From NCBI GenBank assembly GCA_949118805.1, contig CASAUJ010000016.1:1-36820 (forward strand): 36,820 bases of DNA, in the 5' to 3' direction. The DNA comes from an uncultured Clostridia bacterium (GTDB lineage Bacteria; Bacillota; Clostridia; TANB77; CAG-508). Each line of letters opens with the position of its first letter. Position 1 is the stretch's first letter. The translations under genes were made by a program, and so were the position numbers. This document shows positions 8,483 through 17,389 of this stretch, in pieces. The notes beneath the pieces were generated by a model. The model had not been told where the DNA came from. It did no database searches and worked only from the letters and a program-made list of their open reading frames with translations.

Positions 8483-9427
8483 ATGAAATATGAATTTGAT
8501 TTTTATGATAGCACTAATCTTAAATCTTATAATTTAAATGAAAGTATGCGTTATCAACTTAGTATGTTGGATCGTTTAGATGTGTTTACAAGAAAGCATT
8601 GTGAGAATGTGGCAAACTTAACTTGTAGACTTTGTGAATATCTACATTGTAATAAAGGGTTTACTGAATATTGTACAATTTGTGCTTATTTGCATGATAT
8701 TGGAAAACTCTTTATTCCTCCTAGTATCCTTCAGAAGCCTGGTAAATTAACAGAAGAAGAATATGAAATTATGAAAACACATACCACTTTAGGTTATAAT
8801 ATGTGTACAAAAGATCCTGAACTAAGAGCTTATGCCAATGGTGCTTTATACCATCATGAAGCTCTAAATGGTAGTGGATATCCACAATCTCTTATCAAAA
8901 AGGATATTCCTTATGAAGGACAGATTATTCGTGTAGCAGATGAGTATGATGCAATTGTTAGTAAAAGACAATATAAGTCTCATATTGGAATTTCTGAAAC
9001 TTTAAAAATACTAATTGAAAATACGAAACCTCATGAACCACTAAATAAGTCGGATGTTCTTAATGAAATTATCAGGAATGCTAAACTTGGAAAAAATAAT
9101 CCAATTATTGTAAAAGCGTTACTAAAAGTAGTCATTGATGATATTGAATATGAAATTTCTTGTATCCAAGGTTATGTAGAAGATTTAGCAACAGAATTAA
9201 AAAGATTGGAACAAATCAAAAAATATCAGGAAAAAATGATACATGCCAAAAAAGAAAAAGAGAAAAATTATTATCTTGAGGGGATTAATATGCTTTTAAA
9301 AAACCATGAAACTCTTGAAAATTATCCAACTATTTGGACTGAATACCAGGAGGCTTATCAAGCCAGAAAGAGCATCATTGATAATCTTTATAAAGAAATA
9401 AAAATAATTAAAAAACTAAAAGTATAG
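8483..9427 (+). CDS. HD-GYP-type domain protein (putative cyclic-di-nucleotide phosphodiesterase)
   Basis: A metal-dependent HD phosphohydrolase. The HD motif is YLHDIGKLFIP (around residues 72-82), followed by EEYEIMKTHTTLGYNM, the His pair in ALYHHEALNGSGYP and VADEYDAIVSKRQYK, a pattern of HD-GYP proteins that cleave cyclic di-GMP. An exact GYP triad is present in GSGYP. The C-terminal 100 residues are charged and probably coiled-coil (LATELKRLEQIKKYQEKM). There is no membrane segment and no receiver domain, so it acts in the cytoplasm. AGAGGAG precedes the ATG at normal distance. It is a single-gene unit between its own promoter and a two-way terminator. Confidence 0.85.
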   Translation: MKYEFDFYDSTNLKSYNLNESMRYQLSMLDRLDVFTRKHCENVANLTCRLCEYLHCNKGFTEYCTICAYLHDIGKLFIPPSILQKPGKLTEEEYEIMKTHTTLGYNMCTKDPELRAYANGALYHHEALNGSGYPQSLIKKDIPYEGQIIRVADEYDAIVSKRQYKSHIGISETLKILIENTKPHEPLNKSDVLNEIIRNAKLGKNNPIIVKALLKVVIDDIEYEISCIQGYVEDLATELKRLEQIKKYQEKMIHAKKEKEKNYYLEGINMLLKNHETLENYPTIWTEYQEAYQARKSIIDNLYKEIKIIKKLKV

Positions 9428-9436
9428 AAAAATTTT

Positions 9437-9472
9437 AACTTGCCAAAAAGGAAATCCTTTTTGGCAAGTTTT
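9437..9472. terminator. Bidirectional terminator between the HD-GYP-like and mazF-type genes
   Basis: Perfect 16-bp arms (9437-9452, 9455-9470) with a 2-base loop, followed by TTTT on the plus strand and a weaker U-rich tract on the minus strand. It adjoins the mazF-type stop codon. Confidence 0.85.
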
Positions 9473-9824
9473 ATGATTCATCTAGTCCAAAGCTTACTCC
9501 TAAAGCATTATTTACTTGATCAATTATTTTTTCGTCATCGATATGACCAATTCGTTCTTTTAATCTACTTTTATCAATGGTTCTTATTTGCTCTGCTAAA
9601 ACTACGGAATTACTTTTTAATCCACATGAATTGGAATCTATTTCAATATGTGTTGGTAATTTATTTTTTCCCGTTTGAGAAGTAATCGCTGCTGCAATTA
9701 CAGTAGGGCTATATTTGTTACCTAAATCATTTTGTATAATAAGAACTGGTCTAATCCCACCTTGTTCTGAGCCTACTACTGGACTTAAATCTGCATAAAA
9801 CATATCTCCTCTTTTGATTTGCAT
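9471..9824 (-). CDS. ndoA: MazF/NdoA-type endoribonuclease toxin
   Basis: A PemK/MazF-fold mRNA interferase of 117 residues, close to Bacillus NdoA (EndoA). Visible signatures are MQIKRGDMFYADLSPVVG, SEQGGIRPVLIIQND (with the catalytic-loop Arg), SPTVIAAAITSQ and the conserved LPTHIEI. It cuts single-stranded mRNA at short motifs. ATG 9824 is chosen because GGAG lies eight bases upstream; the TTG at 9839 is a weaker option. The usual antitoxin gene (ndoAI, a ribbon-helix-helix protein) does not precede it: the gene upstream is a small membrane protein 82 bases away. The antitoxin must be elsewhere or lost. Confidence 0.9.
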   Translation of the reverse strand: MQIKRGDMFYADLSPVVGSEQGGIRPVLIIQNDLGNKYSPTVIAAAITSQTGKNKLPTHIEIDSNSCGLKSNSVVLAEQIRTIDKSRLKERIGHIDDEKIIDQVNNALGVSFGLDES

Positions 9825-9906
9825 TTCCTTCACTCCCAATATTAGTGTATTGCCAAGTATATTTCATGCTATTTTAAATACTAGTGAGAGTAAATAATTG
9901 TTTTCG

Positions 9907-10512
9907 TTATAAACGATTTATATTTACCTCATTATATAATATGTAAACACTTCCTTTTTGGTTCTCCCATTTAATCTCTAATTTAACAGGATTTCCTGTG
10001 TTTCTGTCTACCCATAATTTCTTCTCTTCTTGCTTATTTTTTGTTTTCATAACAATTTGATTATTTTCTTCTTTCCAATCTGCTTTCTCATCTGCTTTAT
10101 AATTTTCAATAAAACAACTTAAATCTAAAATATTATCTGATACATATTCATAGTTTTCAAAAATGGAACTTAATTTTAAATTAGTATTTTCTATTTTTAA
10201 TTGATTTCCCTTTTTGCTTATTTTAATTCCAGCTATGTTACTTGGCTCTAATACTTCTTGTTCTGAACCACTGTCTTTTTTATATTGTTGTTTTATTTTA
10301 TAGCAATTTTGATTTTTATTACTTTCTACCTTTACTTCTATTATCGTTTCATAAGAACTAATATTTAAAATATAATCTACAATTTCTTGACTACTAGTAT
10401 TATTTCCAATTTTTAAATTTTTAGTCGTTTTATTCGAAAAACCTATTAAATATACAACAATTCCTATTAAGATCATAATCCCAAGTAAAATTCCTATTCT
10501 TTTTTTGTTCAA
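9907..10512 (-). CDS. Membrane-anchored protein of unknown function, TTG start
   Basis: A 201-residue protein with one N-terminal membrane anchor (IGILLGIMILIGIVVYLIGF) and an outside domain rich in charged beta-type segments (YETIIEVKVESNK, KLWVDRNTGNPVKLEIKWEN). The last stretch resembles lipoprotein-carrier-like folds such as outer membrane lipoprotein-sorting proteins, where a fitted 'D..tg.P.k.e' motif occurs; this is only a hint. There is no lipobox Cys. The start is TTG 10512 because AGGAGG lies seven bases before it; the ATG at 10545 is upstream of that site. It follows dus by 55 bases and may be the last gene of the minD unit. Confidence 0.7.
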   Translation of the reverse strand: MNKKRIGILLGIMILIGIVVYLIGFSNKTTKNLKIGNNTSSQEIVDYILNISSYETIIEVKVESNKNQNCYKIKQQYKKDSGSEQEVLEPSNIAGIKISKKGNQLKIENTNLKLSSIFENYEYVSDNILDLSCFIENYKADEKADWKEENNQIVMKTKNKQEEKKLWVDRNTGNPVKLEIKWENQKGSVYILYNEVNINRL

Positions 10513-10567
10513 AACGTTACCTCCTAAAAATAGTAGTAAATTCATACGAATCTACTACCATTTTATT

Positions 10568-11539
10568 TTATAGCGTTTCAAAATATTCTTCTATCTTTTC
10601 TAGCAATTCTTCTTTTGTTTCGATCTGATTGATACGATATCGAAATTCACTCGAATTCTTTAAATTTTTTGTATACCAAGCGATATGTTTTCGCAATTCT
10701 TTTATTGCTATTTCGCCTTTTTCTTCCACTGCTAATTCGATATGTTGTTTCATCACTTCTAATCTTTCCTGATTTTCTACTTCTGGTAATTTTTTTCCTG
10801 TTTCTAAAAAGTATAATATTTTTTTAAAGATCCATGGATTTCCAAAGCTTCCTCTTCCAATCATGATCCCATCTACTCCTGTTTCTTGAAACATCTTCCA
10901 TGCGCTTTCTTCATCTACAATATCTCCATTCCCTATCACTGGAATTTTTACAGATTGTTTGACTTGTTTTATGATTTCCCAATCCGCTTTTCCTGTGTAA
11001 AATTCTGAACGTGTTCTGCCGTGAATGGTAATTGCTGAAATCCCTACTCTTTCTGCAATTTTTGCCACCTCACTTGCTACTATCTTATCTGGATCCCATC
11101 CTTTTCGATATTTTAAGGTAACTGGCACCTTTGAATTTTTCACCACTGCCTTCATGACTTTTTCTGCTTGCTCTAAGTCCAATAAAAGCTTACTTCCATC
11201 TCCATTTTTTACCACTTTGGGTGCTGGACATCCCATGTTAATATCTACTAAATCAGCCATTTCACTCACATAATGGGCTGCATATCCCATGGTCTCTTCA
11301 TCACTTCCAAAAATCTGAAAACTGATTGGTCTATCTTCTGTTTCTGTATTTAGTAATCGTTTGGTTTTTCTATCATCATGAAAAATTGCTTTTGAACTAG
11401 CCATTTCTGTGCATACTAAACCAGGTCCATATTTTTTACAAATCTTACGAAAAGGCTGGTTTGTTACACCAGCCATAGGAGCTAATATTAAGTTATTCTT
11501 TAATTCTACATTCCCTATTTTTAATGTATGAATATACAT
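10568..11539 (-). CDS. dusB: tRNA-dihydrouridine synthase (DusB/NifR3 type)
   Basis: An FMN- and NADPH-dependent enzyme that reduces uridine in the tRNA D-loop. The TIM-barrel starts with LAPMAGVTNQPFRKI. The catalytic Cys is in DINMGCPAPKVVKNGDGS (about residue 100), and FMN-phosphate binding residues are in VIGNGDIVDE and IGRGSFGNPWIF. ITIHGRTR is also typical. The 323-residue length is normal for DusB. AAGGAG precedes the ATG at five bases. It lies 17 bases after rodA and belongs to the minD-minE-rodA unit. Confidence 0.95.
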   Translation of the reverse strand: MYIHTLKIGNVELKNNLILAPMAGVTNQPFRKICKKYGPGLVCTEMASSKAIFHDDRKTKRLLNTETEDRPISFQIFGSDEETMGYAAHYVSEMADLVDINMGCPAPKVVKNGDGSKLLLDLEQAEKVMKAVVKNSKVPVTLKYRKGWDPDKIVASEVAKIAERVGISAITIHGRTRSEFYTGKADWEIIKQVKQSVKIPVIGNGDIVDEESAWKMFQETGVDGIMIGRGSFGNPWIFKKILYFLETGKKLPEVENQERLEVMKQHIELAVEEKGEIAIKELRKHIAWYTKNLKNSSEFRYRINQIETKEELLEKIEEYFETL

Positions 11540-11556
11540 TTTTTACTCCTTTTTCA

Positions 11557-12663
11557 TTACTTCACAAATATTGTTTTTTGTCTTTTACTACTTACATTTA
11601 AAATTAATGCAATTCCAATAAAATTAGTAATCAGAGAACTTCCTCCATAACTGATAAAAGGAAGTGGTACTCCTGTTATTGGTAATAGTCCCATTACCAT
11701 CCCTATATTTTCTATCATATGAAATACAAAAATTCCAGTTATTCCTGAAACAATTAAAGATCCTGTTTCATCTTTTGCGGTTTTAGCAACATATAGACAT
11801 TTCGTAATCAGTAATACATAGAGTATGATAATCACAACTGCTACCACAAATCCCATTTCTTCTCCTATAACAGCAAAAATAAAATCTGTTGTCTTTGGAT
11901 ATAAAAATCCCAATTGTGTTTGATTTCCCTTTAATAATCCCATTCCTGTTAAGCCCCCTGCTCCAATGGCAAGTTTTGATTGTATAATATTATATCCTGC
12001 TCCACGTGGATCTGATTCTGGATTTAAAAAGATATCAATTCTTTGTTTAGCATGATCTGGCAAAATAAAATGATATAGAAGAGGAATGGCTATTACAATT
12101 AAAAGAATCGTACTTAAAATATATTTTTTATCGATTCCTGCTGTTATTAGCATAAATGAAACCGCCACTATATAAGCTACTGCTGTACCATAGTCTGGTT
12201 GTTTGGCAATTAACAATATGGGAAGTCCTATTACGCCTAATATGATTAATAATTTCAATGGATGATTGATGTTTTTTTTATCTCGTTCTTGTATTTTAGT
12301 AATGACATAAGCTAAAAATAGAATAACGAATATCTTTGCAAATTCCCCTGGTTGGAAAGAAAAAAATCCAATATCAAACCAACTGGATGCTCCATTAACT
12401 GGTGTGGTAAATAATACCGCAATTAATAATAGAATAAACGCTCCATAAAAAATAGGAGACATTTTTACAATTGATCGATAATCAATTAGCATAGCTATCA
12501 TTCCTATTCCTATACTAACTACCAACCAAATACATTGTTTATTAAATTCATCATATTCCGCTTCTTGAGTGGCTGAAAATAAGGCAACTAATCCTATCAT
12601 ACAAAGAATAATTGCAATTATTCCTATCATCCATTCTATATTTTTAAATTCTCTTTTTCTCAT
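11557..12663 (-). CDS. rodA: SEDS peptidoglycan glycosyltransferase RodA
   Basis: A multi-span membrane protein that polymerises lipid II for side-wall growth, working with a class B PBP. About ten hydrophobic segments are visible. SEDS signatures are FFSFQPGEFAKI, the charged outer loop (FLNPESDPRGAGYNIIQS) with the catalytic Asp region, GNQTQLGFLYPKTTDFIFA and GVPLPFISYGGSSL near the end. The 368 residues and the closing signature (IGMVMGLLPITG) favour RodA over FtsW or SpoVE. It follows minE by 20 bases; minDE-rodA order is common in Clostridia. The mate PBP is not next to it. Confidence 0.93.
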   Translation of the reverse strand: MRKREFKNIEWMIGIIAIILCMIGLVALFSATQEAEYDEFNKQCIWLVVSIGIGMIAMLIDYRSIVKMSPIFYGAFILLLIAVLFTTPVNGASSWFDIGFFSFQPGEFAKIFVILFLAYVITKIQERDKKNINHPLKLLIILGVIGLPILLIAKQPDYGTAVAYIVAVSFMLITAGIDKKYILSTILLIVIAIPLLYHFILPDHAKQRIDIFLNPESDPRGAGYNIIQSKLAIGAGGLTGMGLLKGNQTQLGFLYPKTTDFIFAVIGEEMGFVVAVVIIILYVLLITKCLYVAKTAKDETGSLIVSGITGIFVFHMIENIGMVMGLLPITGVPLPFISYGGSSLITNFIGIALILNVSSKRQKTIFVK

Positions 12664-12683
12664 GAAATCACTCTTTTACTAAC

Positions 12684-13208
12684 TTAATTTTTGGGGTTAA
12701 GTTCTTCTGTTTTCTTCTGTATTTCTTCTGGCTTCTCTTCTTTTTCGTCTCCCTTATCCACAATTACTACTTCTTCTTTTTTCTCTTTCTTATGGTCTAT
12801 CTTTTCTTTTTCTACTTTTTCCTCTTCTACTGGCTTGTTTTCTTCCCTTTTTTCTATTTCTTGTTCTTTTAGTTTTTCTACTACATTCTCTACATTTTCT
12901 TTTCTTTTTTCATTTTTAATATGGACAATTGGAATATTGGCATATAAAGCTGGTGCTCCATTGGTTCCATCTTCATTTTCTTTATTGGTAAGTCGGACAT
13001 CAATCGCACTTTCATCTATTTCTATATATTTCTTTATGACTTCTATAATTTCTTGTTTCATTAATTCTAAAAAGTCTGCTGATACATTTGCTCTATCTTG
13101 CATTAATACTAAATGTAATCGTTCTTTTGCTGCTTCTTTTGAATGATTGATTAATTTTTCTTCTTTTTTATTCAATTTTTTAAAAATTTTCTTTATGTTT
13201 TCAAACAT
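12684..13208 (-). CDS. minE: MinE, with long acidic C-terminal tail
   Basis: The topological specificity factor that drives MinD off the membrane. The N-terminal membrane-targeting helix (MFENIKKIFKKL) is followed by the MinD-binding and dimer region KERLHLVLMQDRANVSADFLE and LMKQEIIEVIKKYIEID. The normal protein is about 85-100 residues; this one is 174 because it carries a Lys/Glu-rich low-complexity tail (VEEEKVEKEKIDHKKEKKEE) of unknown role, probably disordered. A gene for minC is not seen upstream of minD in this window. Start at ATG 13208 has AAAGG five bases before. Confidence 0.9.
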   Translation of the reverse strand: MFENIKKIFKKLNKKEEKLINHSKEAAKERLHLVLMQDRANVSADFLELMKQEIIEVIKKYIEIDESAIDVRLTNKENEDGTNGAPALYANIPIVHIKNEKRKENVENVVEKLKEQEIEKREENKPVEEEKVEKEKIDHKKEKKEEVVIVDKGDEKEEKPEEIQKKTEELNPKN

Positions 13209-13232
13209 TATCGCCTTTTCCCTCCAAATTGG

Positions 13233-14027
13233 TTATGATTTTTTAAATAGTTGTTTCAATTTTGCAAAAAAGCCTTTTTCATCTTTTGGCATGGTTACTT
13301 CTATTTTTTCTCCTAATACTCTTTTGGCTATTTCGATATAAGCCTTTCCAGATGGCGCTTTTTTGTTTTGAATGACTGGCTCTCCTTTGTTGGTTTGTGT
13401 AATAATATATTCATCATCTGGAACAACCCCAATTAATTCAATAGATAATAGGTCAACAATGTCATCTACATCCATCATTTCTCCTTTTTTTACCATATTA
13501 GGACGAATTCGATTGATGACTAATTCTGGATTTTTAATTTCAGATGCTTCTAAAAGTCCTATGATTCTATCCGCATCTCGAATGGCTGATATTTCAGCTG
13601 TGGTTACTACAATTGCACGTGTTGCTCCTGCAATAGCGTTTTTAAATCCTTGTTCAATTCCAGCTGGACAATCAATTAAGATATAATCAAATTCTTCTTT
13701 TAATTTTTCTACTAAATCTCTCATTTGTTCTTCATTTACTGCACTTTTATCTCTCGTTTGAGCTGCTGGTAATAAATATAATTCTTTAAATCTTTTATCT
13801 TTTATTAAAGCTTGTCTCAATTTACATTTTTCTTCTACAACATCTACAATATCATATACAATTCTATTCTCTAATCCCATAACAACATCTAAGTTACGTA
13901 GTCCAATATCAGTATCAATTAATACTACTTTTTTTCCTTCAACGGCTAAACTAGATCCTAAATTAGCTGTTGTTGTTGTTTTTCCTACTCCACCTTTTCC
14001 TGATGTGATTACGATTACTTCTCCCAT
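13233..14027 (-). CDS. minD: Septum-site determining ATPase MinD
   Basis: A ParA/MinD-family ATPase that binds the membrane and positions the division site. The deviant Walker A motif is SGKGGVGKTTTTANLG (about residues 9-24). Others are LIDTDIGLRNLDVVMG and LIDCPAGIEQGFKNAI (switch II). The C-terminal amphipathic helix FFAKLKQLFKKS is the membrane-targeting sequence. The 264-residue length is normal. I prefer the start at 14027 (MGEVIVITSGKGG), as in other MinD proteins; ATG 14039 adds four residues and ribosome-site evidence is poor for both. It leads the unit minD-minE-rodA-dusB, separated from the upstream gene by a terminator at 14180-14217. Confidence 0.95.
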   Translation of the reverse strand: MGEVIVITSGKGGVGKTTTTANLGSSLAVEGKKVVLIDTDIGLRNLDVVMGLENRIVYDIVDVVEEKCKLRQALIKDKRFKELYLLPAAQTRDKSAVNEEQMRDLVEKLKEEFDYILIDCPAGIEQGFKNAIAGATRAIVVTTAEISAIRDADRIIGLLEASEIKNPELVINRIRPNMVKKGEMMDVDDIVDLLSIELIGVVPDDEYIITQTNKGEPVIQNKKAPSGKAYIEIAKRVLGEKIEVTMPKDEKGFFAKLKQLFKKS

Positions 14028-14179
14028 GTTTTTTCTCATTCCCTTCTTATCGATTCAAATTCAATACACTTTTCTAAACATTATTATCATATAACGAAAA
14101 AGGGAAAAAGTCAATCAATTATAACAAAAATATTTCAAAATTGTTACATCTTTGTTACAGCTTAATTTCAAGTCAAAAT

Positions 14180-14217
14180 AAAAAAATGTGTTATCCAATA
14201 ATTGAAATAACACATTT
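14180..14217 (-). terminator. Terminator of the tandem lectin-like gene
   Basis: Arms AAATGTGTTAT (14184-14194) and ATAACACATTT (14207-14217); the minus strand continues with a long U-run. Confidence 0.85.
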
Positions 14218-14255
14218 CTTCCTCTTTCCAATTTTTTATTTTACAATATCTAGTT

Positions 14256-16641
14256 TTACCACAAAGCTGGACGAAAACCTATAATATTTTTTGAATCATT
14301 TGTAGCATTACGACTACGACAAGAAGCTGGACGTTCCCTACCACTATTATGGTAAAAACTACCTCCATGTATACTACAAGGATTGTTGGTATTAGATGAT
14401 TTTTCTAACGTCCATTCATATACATTTCCGGCAAAATCATAAATTCCTAACACGCTATTTCTCTCCATTGCTCCTGTTGTTAATAACACAGATGTACTTG
14501 GTTTTGCATAACTCGTTACCACCTCTGTCCAAGAATCAAATGTTGTCGGAGCTATTGTATATTTTCCTCTTGTTACTAGAAATTCAGCATTTGTATAATT
14601 TCCCCAATCCGTCGAATCTGTCTTTAATTTTTTTTGTCTTTCTTCTTTTGTTTTACCTAATTCGTTTCCTTTTTCTTCCATATATTTTAACACCAAATCC
14701 CACTGAATCCCAAACATTAAACTACTTATTTTTCCCTCTGTTGCCAATTCCCTGCATTTCATTTGGGCTTGTTGACAAGTGATAAAATTATAAGGATATA
14801 CATCTTGTCGAATGATTGCTGTTGTTAACTCATCTCCTTCTGTATATCTAGGCGTTGTTGTTCCTGCTTCATATCTTCCAATATAAAATCCGCCATTTTG
14901 ATATACACTCTTTAACATTGTTTTTTTATGATCATTGTATGCTTTCGCATCCTCAAACCCATGTTGTTCTGTTGCATAAAAGGTATCTGTATATTCTTCC
15001 TCTCGATAAGCACTGGCATAAGTTTGTAGATCATTTTCTATTTTAGTATATTCTTCTTCCGTAAAATTTTCTATTTTTAAACCTGCTGTTTGATACACTT
15101 CTTCTAATTTTGGTACTTCAATCCATACCCATTCATTGTCTTTGCTATCTTTTACTACCAATCCTTCTGCAATCGTATTTTCTCCCTTTTGTTTTGACAC
15201 ACGAAAGCCTTGTGGAATAGAAGCGACATCTCCATTTTTATCTTTGTATATTCCTTCTTTATCATAAGGTTCGGACCAATTTTCTTCTACCTTTAGATAT
15301 AAGGTAATACGGAAACCTATCGCCTCATCTATTTTAGTTGGTTCATAAAAACTACGACGAGAACATGGATAAATATTCCCCTGTCCGTTTATAACTTCCT
15401 CCTCTTGCGTTTTTGGAATTATCTTGGTAATTATAGCTTTCCATTGTCCATTCCCATGCATTTCCTGCCATATCATAAATGTTTTTCACACTATAATTAT
15501 CATTTGAACCAGTTTCTATCAGAGAAGAAACATTATACGATCCCTTATCACTACTGTTTCTTACATAAGAATTTTCATCACATTTATTTTTAAGATAGTT
15601 GTTATCCAAAAATTGCATGGTAGCATCCCATTGAACGCCATAACATAAAGTAGTTGTTACACTGTTTTTATACGGCTTGTCTTGTATAAAATTCTGAGCT
15701 AATTCCACGGCACCGCCTGTATGATCTGTCATACTATTTCCCCATTTTATATTGGTATAAACTGGCTTATTCTTTTTTACTACAACTTTTTGCGCTTCTT
15801 TTCCTGCCTCAAATCTTCCTATATAAAATCCTTGATGTACTTCTACGCTTTTTTTCATATTTTCATAGTCTACTACTTCTGTACGATATCCATTGTTATT
15901 CGGTTCTATGGAATCTACTAATCGATTATCTAAATTGCCCTCAAAATATCCTTCTATGGTATGAAAGTCTTCTATCTTTTCGACTGGAACCCATACAAAT
16001 TGATTTCCTTGTTTTGTGTTATTTAAATCATCTCCCTGTACATCTGAAATTACAAGACCAGTATCTTTTGTTCCTCCTACATAGTAAAATCCATCTGGAA
16101 TTTTTACATTTTCTACATATCTTAAATCAACCCTAGCAGTGTCTTTTTCTTTTGATGTGTAATTGGTATAATAAGTTTCATGATCTAATGTAATTCCTGC
16201 TACATAAAATATATTATGACTGGTCTCATTGATAATATATAAATCTGTATAGTTTTTGGCTTGTTCTTCTAAAAGCTTGTCATAAGTTTTTATTTTTTCA
16301 AAATCTTGTCCTCGATTTAAAGTCAAATTATCCAGTGCCGATAAATCAATTACTAAAAATTTGCCAATATCTACTTCTTCACTTATCACTCCTGCTACCT
16401 TTAAATGATCGATGTTAGGATATTCTAATTTCGCAGGAATTTTTCCATTTTGTGCATAATAATTTGATATTTTATCTGTCAAATTTTCAATGTCATTTTG
16501 CATTTCTTTTAAATTTCCAACCTTCAAACTATCTCTAGCATTATAAATTATGATATTAGCAAGTATTACTAAGACAATTACTGCTATGGCTAAAGATACT
16601 AAACTAATTCCTTTTGCGTTTTTGACTTTTTCTTTTATCAT
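14256..16641 (-). CDS. Pilin-headed protein with two formylglycine-enzyme/C-type-lectin-like domains, frame broken at a CGG codon
   Basis: Recoding at CGG 15387-15385 joins two frames into 794 residues. The start has a prepilin-like head (NAKGISLVSLAIAVIVLVIL, one membrane helix) like the GI[ST]L-type surface proteins of Clostridia. Two FGE-sulfatase/C-type-lectin-like domains follow, each with [FV]WVPVEKIEDF or WVWIEVPKLEE, GxYIGRxEAG (GFYIGRFEAG, GFYIGRYEAG), QWD, and a closing GGS...R..GFR signature. Domain 1 closes ARGGSY-K-GQGNIYPCSRRS and EAIGFRITLYL; domain 2 closes IHGGSFYHNSGRERPASCRS and IIGFRPALW. GFRPAL ends resemble variable proteins of diversity-generating retroelements, but no reverse transcriptase or template repeat is seen here. 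The zero frame stops at 431 codons, lacking the last strand of domain 1. ATG 16641 has AAAGGAG nine bases upstream. It lies between spoIVFB and minD and is probably an insertion relative to the usual order. Confidence 0.85.
15384..15387 (-). other. CGG +1 recoding site in the tandem lectin-like gene
   Basis: Minus context TAT AAA CGG ACA GGG. Skipping C15387 gives TAT AAA GGA CAG GGG, restoring GGSYKGQGNIYPCSRRS. A GGAGG lies 12-16 bases upstream, which may be only the Gly-Gly codons of GGSY. Confidence 0.75.
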
Positions 16642-16714
16642 TTGCACATTCTCCTTTATATTACTGCTTTACCAAGCAATCACTTTTATCTTTAGTATTA
16701 GTTTACTATCTATT

Positions 16715-17377
16715 TCATTTATTTTCAAGACCTTTTTCTAATAAATCATAGATTTTACTTCTTTTTCTATAAATTCTATCTTCTTTCATATAAATTGCCC
16801 AAAGAACAAGTACCATCAAAAAAATAGCAATATTTTCAATCTTATAAATAGCAATACTAGCAACAAAAGTTATGATCATTAAAGTGGCAAAAGAAATTCC
16901 ATTGCTATATTTTTCTGCCTTCTTTTTTCCAAAAAATAGATGTAAAATTCCCCTTAAAATTCTTCCTCCATCTAATGGATAAATGGGTAATAAGTTGAAT
17001 AAAATCAGCAATAAATTAGCATATAATATCATAAGTCCTTTAAAAAGATTCATATTTTCTAATTGTAAAACGATTAACATTATTATGATATTAGTAATCG
17101 GTCCTGCTAAAGCTACTAATATTTTTTTTACTTCCCATTGATTTCCACATTTTATCTTTTTATTATAGTCCTTTGGTGTTACTTTAAATTTTATTGCTAC
17201 TCCATGTGGCATAATTTCCATTTTTTCTGGTTTCAACTTTAATAAAATTCCTGCTAATAAGTGTCCTAGTTCATGTAAAATGGCAAAAAACATAATCATT
17301 GCATAAACTTCTATTTGCTTAGTAAAGTAAAACAAGATAGCAAAAAGAAATATCTTTAAATCAATTCGAAATCGCAT
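16715..17377 (-). CDS. spoIVFB: Site-2 metalloprotease SpoIVFB-type (M50)
   Basis: A membrane zinc protease that, in Bacillus, activates pro-sigma-K in the forespore outer membrane. The zinc motif HELGH is at residues 35-39 (FFAILHELGHLL). The third-ligand motif is PIYPLDGGRILRGIL at about residues 131-145. Six or so membrane segments and an AGPITN motif (91-96) fit. It is 220 residues, short as expected without the CBS domain. A strong AAAGGAGG lies before the ATG. It starts 12 bases after the M23 gene, and this pair is the spoIVFA-spoIVFB arrangement. Confidence 0.88.
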   Translation of the reverse strand: MRFRIDLKIFLFAILFYFTKQIEVYAMIMFFAILHELGHLLAGILLKLKPEKMEIMPHGVAIKFKVTPKDYNKKIKCGNQWEVKKILVALAGPITNIIIMLIVLQLENMNLFKGLMILYANLLLILFNLLPIYPLDGGRILRGILHLFFGKKKAEKYSNGISFATLMIITFVASIAIYKIENIAIFLMVLVLWAIYMKEDRIYRKRSKIYDLLEKGLENK

Positions 17378-17389
17378 TTGTTTCCTCCT

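Noticed and set aside
8463..9471. Chemotaxis or two-component function for the HD-GYP gene
   Set aside because: No receiver or sensor domain is visible.
12691..13146. Ser/Phe-rich plus-strand ORF opposite minE
   Set aside because: A shadow of the Glu/Lys-rich tail of MinE.
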